A stretch of DNA of 64,000 nt from Suilimivivens sp964458255 (GTDB lineage: Bacteria; Bacillota; Clostridia; Lachnospirales; Lachnospiraceae): the NCBI GenBank assembly GCA_964458255.1, contig CAYWHY010000001.1:31050-95049 (forward strand), given 5' to 3'. This document shows positions 8,688 to 18,031 of this stretch, one piece after another. The translations under genes and the position numbers were made by a program. The first letter of the stretch is position 1. Each line of letters starts with the position of its first letter. The notes under the pieces are model-generated. The model made no database searches. It was given only the letters and a program-made list of their open reading frames with translations, and was not told the origin of the DNA.

Positions 8688-9653
8688 ATGAATATGTTAA
8701 TCTTAAGCTGTGGAACAAGAGATAAAGTAGTGCAGTACTTCAGAAAAGCATTTGAAGGGAAAGGCAGAATTATTACAACAGACTGTAACCCTTACGCCCC
8801 GGCACTTTATGAAGGTGATGCACATTATATTGTTCCGAGAATGACAGCTCCCGGATATATTGATGTAATTTTTGATATTTGTAAAAAAGAAAACATTAAA
8901 GGAGTACTTTCCTTAATTGACCCGGAGCTTTCTCTGCTTGCAAAGCATGAAAAAGAGTTTAACGAGCTCGGTGTTACGGTAATCGGTTCTTCCTACGAGC
9001 TGTGCGAAAGAACCTTAAACAAATGGGAGATGTACTGCTGGATGACAGAAAACGGCTATCCCTGTGCTAAGACTTATCGTGAGCTTAAATCCTTTAAAGA
9101 GGCTTTGACAAACGGAGAGGTAACTTATCCCGTGTTTGTAAAACCCATGAGAGGCAGTGCCAGCCTGCATATTTCCAAGGCCGAAGATTGGGAAACGGTA
9201 GAATTTCTTTTTAATCAGGGAGAAGAGATGATTATTCAGGAGTTTATGACCGGACAGGAAATCGGTGCCGACTGTTATATTGATATGATAAGCGGTGAAG
9301 TGGTTTCCGTTTTTACCAAGAAAAAGCTTCTGATGCGTGCGGGAGAAACTGACAAGGCAGTTTCGTTTAAGGAAGATGCCTTGTTTGAAAAGATAGAAGA
9401 GTTTGTAAAGGAAAACGGTTTTAAAGGACAGATAGATATCGATATTTTTGAAAAAGACGGTATTTATTATTTCTCAGAGGTAAATCCCAGATTCGGAGGC
9501 GGTTATCCCCATGCCTATGCCTGTGGGGCTGACCACATGACCTTGATTCTGAACAATCTTTTTGGTAAGATAAATGAGAAAAAGACAGGCTGTTATGAGA
9601 TAGACAAAGTCATGATGAAATATAATGAAATCATGCTTGTTGACGCCATATAG
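8688..9653 (+). CDS. ATP-grasp ligase, carbamoyl-phosphate-synthase-like
   Basis: The best start is the ATG at 8688, preceded by AAAGGATGG 8 bases upstream; this gives 321 residues beginning MNMLILSCG. The N-terminal pre-ATP-grasp Rossmann-like part (about 1-105) is followed by an ATP-grasp domain. That domain shows PVFVKPMRGSAS (ATP-binding lysine and glycine loop), a QEFMTGQEIGAD block, and the metal-binding end SEVNPRFGGGYPHA. Enzymes of this shape join a carboxylate to an amine, or make carbamoyl- or peptide-like bonds, using ATP. Beside a PLP decarboxylase and a 4-amino-sugar pathway, it could form an amide on the amino sugar. The chemistry is inference and the substrate cannot be read from sequence. 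Confidence 0.8.
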   Translation: MNMLILSCGTRDKVVQYFRKAFEGKGRIITTDCNPYAPALYEGDAHYIVPRMTAPGYIDVIFDICKKENIKGVLSLIDPELSLLAKHEKEFNELGVTVIGSSYELCERTLNKWEMYCWMTENGYPCAKTYRELKSFKEALTNGEVTYPVFVKPMRGSASLHISKAEDWETVEFLFNQGEEMIIQEFMTGQEIGADCYIDMISGEVVSVFTKKKLLMRAGETDKAVSFKEDALFEKIEEFVKENGFKGQIDIDIFEKDGIYYFSEVNPRFGGGYPHAYACGADHMTLILNNLFGKINEKKTGCYEIDKVMMKYNEIMLVDAI

Positions 9654-9662
9654 AGGAACAGA

Positions 9663-10760
9663 ATGAAAAAGAAAGTACTGATACTTGCCAACAATGCAAG
9701 TGGCCTGTATGATTTCAGGAATGAACTTCTTTTAAGCCTTCTTCATGATTTTGAGGTGCATATAAGTCTGCCGGATGCAGACGAAGTTCCGGCACTTGCA
9801 AAGGAAGGCTGCCTGATACATCATACATCCCTTGACAGACGGGGAATGAATCCGCTCAGGGATTTGAAGCTGCTTATGGCATATGCAAAGCTTCTTAAGG
9901 AAATTAGACCGGATGTGGTTTTAACCTACACGATTAAGCCTAACATCTACGGAAGTTTATGCTGCCGGCTTAAGAAAATACCTTATATTGTTAATATCAC
10001 GGGACTTGGTTCTGCTTTTGAAGGCGGCGGACTTATCCAAAAGCTGGTGGTATTTTTGTACCGTATGGCGCTTAAGAATGCGGAATGTGTCTTTTTCCAG
10101 AATGCAGAAAATCAGGCAATTTTTGAGCGGTTTGGAATTAAAGGAAAGAAAAGGCGCCTTGTGCCCGGTTCCGGAGTCAACCTTGACAGACATAAATTTG
10201 AGGATTATCCTTCTAAAGAGGAGCCCATACGTATTCTTTATGTCGGACGAATTATGAAAGAGAAGGGGACGGACGAACTGCTTTACGGAGCGGAAATGCT
10301 GAAAAAAGAGCATCCGGAAGTGATTTTCGAGGTAGTGGGAAATTACGAAGATGATTACAAAGAGCTCATGGAGCAGAAGCAAAAAGAAGGTGTTGTGGAA
10401 CTTGTTGGTTATCAGATGATAATCCATCCCTATTACAGGAAAGCTTCGGCGGTTATCATGCCAAGCTACCATGAGGGCATGTCCAATGTGATATTGGAAG
10501 CGGCAGCGACCGGAAGACCTGCTTTGGCGTCTGATATTCCGGGATGCCGGGAAGGCTTTGAAGAAGGCGTTACGGGACTTTCTTTTGCACCGAGAGATAA
10601 AGAAGCGTTGCTTGCTGCACTGCGTAAGTTTGTCTCTCTTTCTTATGAAGAGCGAAAAGAGATGGGACGTAAAGCACGTGAAAAGATGGAAAATGAATTT
10701 GACAGAAAATTCGTAGTAAATGCATATAGAGAAGAAATACAAAAGAGTATTACTTGTTAA
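9663..10760 (+). CDS. GT4 glycosyltransferase, PglA-like
   Basis: This 365-residue GT-B protein starts KKVLILANNASGLYDFR and carries the TYTIKPNIYGS and NITGLGSAF blocks seen in PglA-type enzymes. It also has the C-terminal GT4 motif HEGMSNVILEA with two glutamates eight residues apart. PglA adds the second sugar (alpha-1,3-GalNAc) to undecaprenyl-diphospho-bacillosamine, so this is a good candidate for the second assembly step after the PglC-like gene at 6868. A long open frame on the opposite strand here is an artefact of this gene's composition. The acceptor and donor are inferred from family and context. Confidence 0.82.
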   Translation: MKKKVLILANNASGLYDFRNELLLSLLHDFEVHISLPDADEVPALAKEGCLIHHTSLDRRGMNPLRDLKLLMAYAKLLKEIRPDVVLTYTIKPNIYGSLCCRLKKIPYIVNITGLGSAFEGGGLIQKLVVFLYRMALKNAECVFFQNAENQAIFERFGIKGKKRRLVPGSGVNLDRHKFEDYPSKEEPIRILYVGRIMKEKGTDELLYGAEMLKKEHPEVIFEVVGNYEDDYKELMEQKQKEGVVELVGYQMIIHPYYRKASAVIMPSYHEGMSNVILEAAATGRPALASDIPGCREGFEEGVTGLSFAPRDKEALLAALRKFVSLSYEERKEMGRKAREKMENEFDRKFVVNAYREEIQKSITC

Positions 10761-10776
10761 GCAGGAGGAAAAAACG

Positions 10777-12093
10777 ATGGGTTTATATGAGGATATTGTA
10801 AGCGGCAAAGAGAAGCTTTCACTGGTAGGTCTCGGGTATGTAGGTATGCCGATTGCGGTTGCTTTCGCACGCAAGGTTAAGGTAGTGGGCTTTGACTTAA
10901 ACGAAAAGAAAATCGGGCTTTATAAGAATGGTATTGATCCGACGAATGAAGTGGGCAATGCTGTGATTAAAAACACTGCTGTGGAGTTTACGGCAGATCC
11001 TAAGAAATTGCAGGAAGCAAAATTTCACATCGTAGCGGTTCCTACACCGGTAAATGATGACCATACACCGGATTTGACACCGGTAGAAGGTGCCAGCAGA
11101 TTGCTCGGACAGAACCTTACAAAGGGTTCCGTTATTGTATTTGAATCAACCGTTTATCCCGGCGTTACCGAAGATATCTGTGTGCCGATCCTTGAAAAGG
11201 AATCAGGACTTAAATGCGGCATAGACTTTAAAATCGGTTATTCTCCTGAAAGAATTAATCCCGGCGATAAAGTTCATCGTTTAGAGACCATTACCAAGAT
11301 AGTATCAGGTATGGATGAGGAAACACTTGATACGGTTGCCAAAGTATATGAACTGGTTGTGGAAGCAGGCGTATATCGTGCAGAAAGTATTAAGGTAGCA
11401 GAGGCTGCCAAGGTAATCGAAAACAGCCAGAGAGACATTAATATTGCGTTTATGAATGAGTTATCCATCATCTTTAACAGGATGGGAATTGATACGAAAG
11501 CCGTTTTGGAAGCAGCGGGAACAAAGTGGAATTTCTTGAAATTTCAGCCCGGTCTGGTTGGCGGACATTGTATCGGTGTAGACCCTTACTATCTGACCTA
11601 CAAGGCGGAAGAACTCGGTTATCATTCACAGATTATCTTAGCAGGCCGTCGTATTAATGATGATATGGGCAAGTATGTGGCGGAATCACTTGTCAAAAAT
11701 CTGATTAAGGCTGATATTCCCGTTAAGGGAGCCAGGGTGGCAATTTTGGGCTTTACCTTTAAAGAAAACTGTCCCGATACCAGAAATACCAAGGTGATTG
11801 ATATTTACAAGGAACTGGGTGAATACGGCATTGAGCCTGTGGTGGTAGACCCGGCAGCAGATGCGGATGAAGCCAAGAGATTATATGGCATTGATTTTGA
11901 GAGCATGGATGCGGTAAAGGATATGGATGCCGTGCTTGTGGCAGTGGCACATACAGAATTCCTTGGACTTAATAAGGATAAAATAAGCAGCTTCTTTCAT
12001 GCAAAGCATAGTAAGAAAGTATTTATGGATATTAAGGGGCTGTTTGAGAGAAAAGAATATCTGACAGAGGATTATATCTATTGGAGATTGTAG
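10777..12093 (+). CDS. UDP-N-acetylhexosamine 6-dehydrogenase (WbpA/TviB type)
   Basis: The start is set at the ATG at 10777, seven bases after AGGAGG, giving 438 residues. The N-terminal NAD-binding motif is GLGYVGMP. The central block YSPERINPGD and the catalytic cysteine C265 in GGHCIGVDPYY identify the UDP-glucose/GDP-mannose dehydrogenase family. The ESTVYPGVTED and SPERINPGDKVH wording matches the WbpA/TviB branch acting on UDP-GlcNAc or UDP-GalNAc, rather than the UDP-glucose branch. It performs the two-step NAD-dependent oxidation to the uronic acid. With the next gene, a WbpP/TviC-like 4-epimerase, it would supply UDP-GalNAcA, as in Vi antigen synthesis. Substrate branch: probable, not proven. 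Confidence 0.88.
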   Translation: MGLYEDIVSGKEKLSLVGLGYVGMPIAVAFARKVKVVGFDLNEKKIGLYKNGIDPTNEVGNAVIKNTAVEFTADPKKLQEAKFHIVAVPTPVNDDHTPDLTPVEGASRLLGQNLTKGSVIVFESTVYPGVTEDICVPILEKESGLKCGIDFKIGYSPERINPGDKVHRLETITKIVSGMDEETLDTVAKVYELVVEAGVYRAESIKVAEAAKVIENSQRDINIAFMNELSIIFNRMGIDTKAVLEAAGTKWNFLKFQPGLVGGHCIGVDPYYLTYKAEELGYHSQIILAGRRINDDMGKYVAESLVKNLIKADIPVKGARVAILGFTFKENCPDTRNTKVIDIYKELGEYGIEPVVVDPAADADEAKRLYGIDFESMDAVKDMDAVLVAVAHTEFLGLNKDKISSFFHAKHSKKVFMDIKGLFERKEYLTEDYIYWRL

Positions 12094-12105
12094 GAGACGG
12101 TGGTA

Positions 12106-13080
12106 ATGAGTTATAAAGAGTTAAAGTTTGATAAGGACAGCGTGTTTCTTGTAACCGGGGGAGCCGGTTTTATCGGTTCCAATCTGTGTGAAGCAATTCT
12201 GGATATGGGTTATACGGTAAGATGTCTTGATAATCTTTCAACGGGAAAGTATGAAAATATCGAGCCCTTTACGACAAATTCCAAGTTTACCTTTATCAAG
12301 GGAGATATCAGGGATTTAGATACTTGTATGGAAGCGACTAAGGGTGTGACCTACGTGCTGAATCAGGCGGCATGGGGAAGTGTGCCGAGAAGTATTGAGA
12401 TGCCCCTTCTTTATGAAGAAATTAATATCCGCGGTACCTTAAATATGATGGAAGCGGCAAGGCAAAACGGTGTTAGGAAGTTTGTTTATGCGTCCAGCTC
12501 TTCCGTGTACGGAGACCATCCTGTGCTTCCCAAAAAGGAAGGACAGGAAGGCAAGGTGCTTTCTCCTTATGCATTAACCAAAAAGGTAGACGAGGAATAC
12601 GGAAGACTTTATAAAGTACTTTACGGACTTGATACCTATGGGCTGCGCTATTTTAACGTATTCGGACGCCGCCAGAATCCGGACGGAATGTATGCTGCCG
12701 TAATCCCTAAGTTTATCAGACAGCTGATGAACGGTGAAGTGCCTACCATTAACGGTGACGGCAGACAGTCCAGAGATTTTACTTATATTGATAATGTGAT
12801 TGAAGCAAATTTAAAAGCTTGTCTTGCATCTTCTGACGCGGCGGGCGAAGCATTTAATATCGGTGCCGGCGGCAGAGAATATCTGATTGATGTATACAAC
12901 AATCTTTGTTCTGCTTTGGACAAGCAGGTAGAACCCAATTTCGGACCTGCCAGAAAAGGAGACATCCGCGATTCAAACGCGGATATCAGCAAGGCAAGAG
13001 AACTTTTGGGCTATGATCCGGAATACGATTTTGCAAAAGGAATCCGTCTGGCAATTGATTGGTATGTGGAGAATTTATAA
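12106..13080 (+). CDS. UDP-N-acetylglucosamine(uronate) 4-epimerase, WbpP/TviC-like
   Basis: I prefer the ATG at 12106 (AGGAGA 8 bases upstream) to the in-frame GTG at 12100; this gives 324 residues. It is an extended short-chain dehydrogenase/reductase: GGAGFIG dinucleotide-binding glycines near the N-terminus, ASSSSVYGD as the catalytic Ser strand, and Y155-x3-K159 in SPYALTKK. The NQAAWGSVPRSIE stretch is typical of the WbpP/TviC group that interconverts UDP-GlcNAc/GalNAc or their uronates. It is translated 12 bases after the dehydrogenase, so both enzymes probably make UDP-GalNAcA. A general UDP-glucose 4-epimerase is less likely given the neighbour. Confidence 0.87.
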   Translation: MSYKELKFDKDSVFLVTGGAGFIGSNLCEAILDMGYTVRCLDNLSTGKYENIEPFTTNSKFTFIKGDIRDLDTCMEATKGVTYVLNQAAWGSVPRSIEMPLLYEEINIRGTLNMMEAARQNGVRKFVYASSSSVYGDHPVLPKKEGQEGKVLSPYALTKKVDEEYGRLYKVLYGLDTYGLRYFNVFGRRQNPDGMYAAVIPKFIRQLMNGEVPTINGDGRQSRDFTYIDNVIEANLKACLASSDAAGEAFNIGAGGREYLIDVYNNLCSALDKQVEPNFGPARKGDIRDSNADISKARELLGYDPEYDFAKGIRLAIDWYVENL

Positions 13081-13830
13081 ATGAAAATAGCAGTACGGCT
13101 GGATGATATTACACCTGATATGGACTGGGAGCGTTTCCTGAAATGTAAGGCGCTTCTTGACAGATATCAGGTGAAACCGCTTATAGGGGTAGTGCCCGAT
13201 AACCGGGATGAGAACCTGAAAAAGGAAGCAGAATGTGTGGAAGGCAAACCGGCAGATTTCTGGACATATGTAAAAGCACTTCAGAAAGAGGGCTGGGAGG
13301 TAGCCATGCATGGCTATCGCCATATTTACACCACAAATCATGGAGGACTGTTTCCGCTGAATCAATTTTCTGAATTTGCAGGAGTACCTTTTTCAGAGCA
13401 AAAAAGGATGCTGGAAGACGGCAGAAAAATGCTTGCAGAAAAAGGGATTGATACGGATATTTTTATGGCACCCGCACATTCCTATGATAAGAATACTTTA
13501 AAGGCATTGAAGGAGACAGGATTTAAGGCACTGACGGATGGCTTTGGAAATAAACCTTATCTATGGGCAGACCTTACGTTTTATCCGATTTCATTCCGCT
13601 TAAGTAACACTTTGAAGAAAAAACATGGATATTCTACCATGGTAATTCATCCGGGAACGGTGACGGACGAAGAACTTGTACAGTATGAAAATTATTTTAA
13701 ACGGGAAAGTATTCAGTGGATTCCTTACAAAGAGTATCGGGAGCAAACAGCCGAAAGGCGTTTAGCATTTGGCATGATGAAAGAATTTTTTCTGGCAAAG
13801 ATTAAATATTTACTGGTGAAAATCAGATAG
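13081..13830 (+). CDS. DUF2334-type polysaccharide deacetylase-like protein
   Basis: The ATG directly abuts the stop of the epimerase gene, with GGAGA as ribosome binding site. The 249-residue product starts MKIAVRLDD. Asp pair D8-D9 and the H77-x3-H81 motif (MHGYRHIY) are the metal-binding residues of the NodB/DUF2334 deacetylase fold. No signal peptide or membrane helix is visible, so it should act in the cytoplasm. It may remove an N-acetyl group from a nucleotide sugar or lipid-linked precursor. Its place right after the UDP-HexNAcA genes makes an N-acetylated intermediate a reasonable substrate. Family call good; activity inferred. Confidence 0.75.
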   Translation: MKIAVRLDDITPDMDWERFLKCKALLDRYQVKPLIGVVPDNRDENLKKEAECVEGKPADFWTYVKALQKEGWEVAMHGYRHIYTTNHGGLFPLNQFSEFAGVPFSEQKRMLEDGRKMLAEKGIDTDIFMAPAHSYDKNTLKALKETGFKALTDGFGNKPYLWADLTFYPISFRLSNTLKKKHGYSTMVIHPGTVTDEELVQYENYFKRESIQWIPYKEYREQTAERRLAFGMMKEFFLAKIKYLLVKIR

Positions 13831-13854
13831 AAGGACATGGAAAGTGAGGAATAT

Positions 13855-14973
13855 ATGAAAAAACCGATTCACATCTTACATGTTTTGGGCAATACCGAAT
13901 TAGGCGGTGCCGAAAGCCGGATTATGGACCTTTATCGCCATATAGACAGGAACAGGGTACAATTTGACTTTCTGGTGCACACCAGGGAAGAAGGATATTT
14001 TGATAAGGAAATTGAACAATTGGGCGGACACATTTTTCGTGTTCACCGTTTTCGTATATACAATTATTTGACTTATCGTAAGTCACTTAAGGAATTTTTC
14101 AAAGAACATCATGATTTTGGAGCAGTTCAGGGGCATATGACAAGTACGGCAGCCATTTATCTTCCCATAGCAAAGAGAGCGGGCGTGCCCGTTACGATTG
14201 CACATGCCAGAAGTGCGGGTGTTGACAGAGGAATGAAAGGAACATTGACAAGATTTCTTAGGAGAAATTTATCTGAAAAGACCGATTACATGTTTACCTG
14301 CTCTAAAATAGCAGGAATTTCTGTCTTTGGAGAGAAGGCGGTTAAGGAGGGAAAAACCGTTTTTATACCCAATGCCATTAATTGTGAAAAATTCGGTTTT
14401 AATGCTGATATAAGACAGAAACTGCGGCAAGAGCTTGGGGTAAGCGATAAGTATGTAATAGGTCATGTGGGAAGATTCCATTATGCAAAAAACCATGAGT
14501 ATCTTTTGCAAATATTTGCAGCACTTGTTAAAAAAGGCGATAGAGAATATGTGCTTCTTCTTTTAGGAGAAGGAGAAGGTATGGAAGGTGCAAAGCACCT
14601 TGCCAAAGAGCTGGGGATCGAAAGCAAAGTGCTTTTTGCAGGGAATCAGGCTTGTGTGTATGATTATTATCAGGCTATGGACTATTTTGTATATCCGTCG
14701 CGATACGAAGGACTCCCGGGAACGGTCGTAGAAGCGCAGACGGCGGGACTTCAATGTCTGATTTCGGACAGCATATGTGAAGAAGTTTCGGTTACCGGGC
14801 TGGTACAAACTATGAGTATTGACAGTTCTGCGGATAAATGGGCAGAATATATCATAGAGACGGAAGAATACGAAAGACATAGCCGCGTGGAAGAAATGCG
14901 TCGGGCAGACTTTGACGTAGAACAGCAGGCAGAGAAGATGATGTGTTTTTATGAGACAGGAAAATGGGTATGA
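13855..14973 (+). CDS. GT4 glycosyltransferase, EpsF-like
   Basis: The ATG at 13855 has GAGG six bases upstream, while the ATG at 13837 has no properly spaced site, so I use the later start (372 residues). The N-terminus HVLGNTELGGAESRIMDL is the GT-B glycine-rich donor/acceptor loop seen in EpsF-type exopolysaccharide transferases. The C-terminal domain has GHVGRFHYAKNH and the motif YEGLPGTVVEAQ with paired glutamates. It is cytoplasmic and should extend the lipid-linked oligosaccharide. Sugar donor cannot be predicted. Its stop overlaps the next start (ATGA). Confidence 0.8.
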   Translation: MKKPIHILHVLGNTELGGAESRIMDLYRHIDRNRVQFDFLVHTREEGYFDKEIEQLGGHIFRVHRFRIYNYLTYRKSLKEFFKEHHDFGAVQGHMTSTAAIYLPIAKRAGVPVTIAHARSAGVDRGMKGTLTRFLRRNLSEKTDYMFTCSKIAGISVFGEKAVKEGKTVFIPNAINCEKFGFNADIRQKLRQELGVSDKYVIGHVGRFHYAKNHEYLLQIFAALVKKGDREYVLLLLGEGEGMEGAKHLAKELGIESKVLFAGNQACVYDYYQAMDYFVYPSRYEGLPGTVVEAQTAGLQCLISDSICEEVSVTGLVQTMSIDSSADKWAEYIIETEEYERHSRVEEMRRADFDVEQQAEKMMCFYETGKWV

Positions 14974-16151
14974 AAAAAGTAATGCTGATTTCCCCCATGC
15001 TTCATCAGGGTGGTTTTGAACGAATATGTGTTATGACGGCACGATTGCTTCAAATAGAATATGAAGTGGTGATAGTCGTTTTTTCCATGGAAGATATTGC
15101 CTTCGATATTTCAGGACTTAAAGTGATTGACTTAAACTTAAAGGCACAGACGGGAAAAATAGGAAAAATGATCAATGTTTTCAAACGTTGCAGGGCGCTT
15201 ACCCGTCTGCAAAAGGAAATGGGAACCGATATTTCCTACAGCTTCGGCATGACAGCCAACATTGCCAATGCACTCAGCAGAGGGGCAAAGAAAAAGATCA
15301 CGGCATGTCATTCTTTTGAAGAGATTAAAAGCCGATTTTATATGAGATTAATCGGTAGAGGATCTGACAAGGTATTGTGCTGTTCCAAAAAGATGGCCGA
15401 TCTGGTAGAAGAAACATATGCACTTTCTAATGTAACGGCACTGTGGAATCCTTGCGATATTGAAGGAATTTTGGACCAGAGCAGGAAAGAAGCGGATGAG
15501 GATATAGCATTTTGGACGTCAGAGGACACAGTTTTGGTATCTATGGGGCGAGAGGACGATATCAAAGGCTTTTGGCATCTTCTCAAGGTATTCAGAAGAG
15601 TTTATGAAAATAATCAAAATACGAAGCTGGCAATTATAGGTGACGGAGATTTTTCACAATATGAGAAGCTTGCAGGAGAACTTGGCATAGAAGGCCGAGT
15701 GTTGTTTGCGGGATTAAAAAAGAACCCGTTTCCGTACCTGAAAGCGAGTGATTTTTATATTTTGACTTCCTTAAGCGAAGGGCTGCCAAATGCACTTGTG
15801 GAGGCACTTGTACTATCGCTTCCCGTTATTTCTGTCAATTGTCTTTCGGGACCTGCGGAAATTTTGCATGAGGACTTTAAGACGGCAGAAGAGAAAAAGT
15901 CGGTTTTTATGGCGGATTTTGGAATAATTACACCTGTTTTGGATCCGGAAAAGGATATGCAGGTGCGTTGGGAAGAAGAAGGAAAAGTAAAGCTTGAGCA
16001 CAGTGAAGAACAGCTCGCACAAGCAATAACAGATGTTATCAAAGATGCTGAAACAGCACAGAAGTATCGTATGGGTGCACTTAAAAGAGCAGAAAACTTT
16101 TCTAAGGAAAAATATATGGCAGGGCTTGTTGCCTGCATGGAGAATTTGTAA
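14970..16151 (+). CDS. GT4 glycosyltransferase
   Basis: The start is the ATG at 14970, which overlaps the previous stop as ATGA and has ACAGG about 8 bases upstream; an ATG at 14964 is also in frame. The 393-residue product begins KKVMLISPMLHQGGFERI, a variant of the GGAER loop. It ends with the GT4 nucleotide-sugar motif SEGLPNALVEAL. A GMTANIANALSRGAKKK segment resembles the GT-B acceptor domain of capsule transferases. No membrane segment is seen. Cytoplasmic chain-extending role; linkage unknown. Confidence 0.77.
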   Translation: MKKVMLISPMLHQGGFERICVMTARLLQIEYEVVIVVFSMEDIAFDISGLKVIDLNLKAQTGKIGKMINVFKRCRALTRLQKEMGTDISYSFGMTANIANALSRGAKKKITACHSFEEIKSRFYMRLIGRGSDKVLCCSKKMADLVEETYALSNVTALWNPCDIEGILDQSRKEADEDIAFWTSEDTVLVSMGREDDIKGFWHLLKVFRRVYENNQNTKLAIIGDGDFSQYEKLAGELGIEGRVLFAGLKKNPFPYLKASDFYILTSLSEGLPNALVEALVLSLPVISVNCLSGPAEILHEDFKTAEEKKSVFMADFGIITPVLDPEKDMQVRWEEEGKVKLEHSEEQLAQAITDVIKDAETAQKYRMGALKRAENFSKEKYMAGLVACMENL

Positions 16152-16153
16152 TC

Positions 16154-18031
16154 ATGTGTGGAATATGCGGATTTTACAGTAAAAAGAATATCACACCTGA
16201 CCAGCTTATCTTAATGAACGATACGATGGTTCATCGCGGACCGGATGATGCCGGCACAGAGATTTTTCCCTCAAGGGACGGGTATTCGGTCGGATTGGCA
16301 CAGAGAAGGTTATCTATCCTGGATTTGTCGTCTTTGGGTCATCAGCCCATGCATTCGTCTGACGGACGCGTGTCAATTGTATTTAATGGGGAAATTTACA
16401 ATTTCGGAACGCTGAAGGAAGAGCTGTCTGATTATCCTTTCGTTTCTGCTTGTGACACAGAGGTGATTCTGGCAGCCTACTTAAAGTGGGGAATTTCCTG
16501 CATAGAGCGGCTAAACGGTATGTTTGCCATTGCTATTTTTGACAGAGAGGATCATAAGCTGTATCTTGTCCGTGACAGAATCGGTAAAAAACCGTTATAT
16601 TATTGGATTCAGGACGGAAATCTTGTGTTTGCTTCGGAGTTAAAGCCCATTATGAAATGTCCGGGATTTGTTCCTGTCATCAGAAGAGATGTAATTCCCA
16701 GATTTCTTTATCATCAGTATTTGTGCGGACCTGACAGCTTTTTTGAAAATGTATATAAGGTAAGTCCCGGACAGATTGTTTGTTTTTCCGACGGGAAATT
16801 GGATAAATGGCAATATTGGGATTTAAAGAAGATAAACAAAGAGAAGAAAAACACGTCGGCTACCGAGTATGGACAGGCAAAGGAAGAGCTTAAAGGGTTG
16901 CTTCAGGAAGCCGTTCGGGAAAGACTTGTGGCGGATGTACCTGTAGGAGCTTTTTTAAGCGGCGGTTATGATTCATCACTGATAACGGCGATTGCACAGG
17001 AAATTTCCAAAGAGCCGGTAAAGACCTTTTCTATCGGATTTCATGAAGAGAAATATAACGAAGCGGGATATGCGAAGGAGGTCGCCCGGTATCTTGGATG
17101 TGACCATACGGAAATGTATATTGACGAGACCGATATGTTTGCGTTGATAGAGAGTATTCCGAAGTATTATGACGAACCGTTTGCCGACAGCTCCCAGATT
17201 CCTTCTATGTTGGTTTCACGGCTTGCAAAAAAGGATGTTACGGTAGTTTTATCGGGCGATGGCGGCGATGAGCTTTTCTGCGGCTACAATGTGTATGAAA
17301 AGGTAAGGCAGGCACAGATGCTTGACGGAGTTGGTGCAGTGGCAGGTGCCGTGGGTGATTTGTTTCATATTACAGAGAAATATCCCTTTAAAGTGCGTGT
17401 AATTGCGGGGAACCGCGATAAGGAGACAAAGACTCAGCTTGTTAACGGCAATTATGTAAATGTGGCCCGGAAGATGGTCATGAGGGATGAAACAGAGCAT
17501 TTTCTGCCTTGTGGGTATGATTTTGAAAGTGTCTATGGGGAGAAAAACTGGCAGGTAAGAAGAATGCTTCTTGATATGGACACTTACCTTCCCGAGGATA
17601 TTTTGTGTAAGGTGGACAGAGCCTCCATGATGTATTCTTTAGAAACAAGATGTCCCGTTCTTGACAAAAATGTGATAGAATATGCTATGGGTCTTCCGCA
17701 TGAATTTAAGTATCATAACGGAAACAAAAAAAGAATTTTAAAGGATATTACCTGCGAATATATCCCATGTGAGCTTTTGGAAAGACCAAAGAAGGGATTC
17801 AGCGTCCCTCTTGATAAATGGCTGAGAGGAACACTTAAAGAACAGGTGTTATCTGTGTCGGGAAAAGAGTTTTTACGCAAGCAACAAATATTTAATCCTG
17901 ATTATACAAATAAATTTATAGGCAGATATATGGAAAAAGGAGATGCGGGAGCAGGAACCGGAGAAAATTATTCCGGAGTGATATGGGCCTACTTTATGTT
18001 CCAGAAGTGGTATGAGGAATGGATAGGATGA
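16154..18031 (+). CDS. AsnB-type glutamine-hydrolysing amidotransferase, copy 1
   Basis: This 625-residue protein has the class II glutaminase domain with catalytic Cys2 (MCGICGFYS) and the RRLSILDLS and FNGEIYN blocks. It also has an ATP-pyrophosphatase synthetase domain with the loop AFLSGGYDSS and the SGDGGDELF motif. That is the complete asparagine synthetase B architecture. In glycan loci AsnB homologues such as WbpS are linked to amidation of uronic acids, and UDP-HexNAcA synthesis genes lie 3 kb upstream. I therefore favour uronamide formation over housekeeping asparagine synthesis, as inference. A second copy follows at 20239-22137. The end overlaps the next GT4 gene. Confidence 0.85.
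   Translation: MCGICGFYSKKNITPDQLILMNDTMVHRGPDDAGTEIFPSRDGYSVGLAQRRLSILDLSSLGHQPMHSSDGRVSIVFNGEIYNFGTLKEELSDYPFVSACDTEVILAAYLKWGISCIERLNGMFAIAIFDREDHKLYLVRDRIGKKPLYYWIQDGNLVFASELKPIMKCPGFVPVIRRDVIPRFLYHQYLCGPDSFFENVYKVSPGQIVCFSDGKLDKWQYWDLKKINKEKKNTSATEYGQAKEELKGLLQEAVRERLVADVPVGAFLSGGYDSSLITAIAQEISKEPVKTFSIGFHEEKYNEAGYAKEVARYLGCDHTEMYIDETDMFALIESIPKYYDEPFADSSQIPSMLVSRLAKKDVTVVLSGDGGDELFCGYNVYEKVRQAQMLDGVGAVAGAVGDLFHITEKYPFKVRVIAGNRDKETKTQLVNGNYVNVARKMVMRDETEHFLPCGYDFESVYGEKNWQVRRMLLDMDTYLPEDILCKVDRASMMYSLETRCPVLDKNVIEYAMGLPHEFKYHNGNKKRILKDITCEYIPCELLERPKKGFSVPLDKWLRGTLKEQVLSVSGKEFLRKQQIFNPDYTNKFIGRYMEKGDAGAGTGENYSGVIWAYFMFQKWYEEWIG

Noticed and set aside
9957..10874. 305-codon open frame on the minus strand
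   Set aside because: It lies opposite the PglA-like GT4 and the start of the dehydrogenase, both with clear motifs; its own translation is rich in Ser/Phe/His/Arg without any domain and it has no ribosome binding site in a sensible place.
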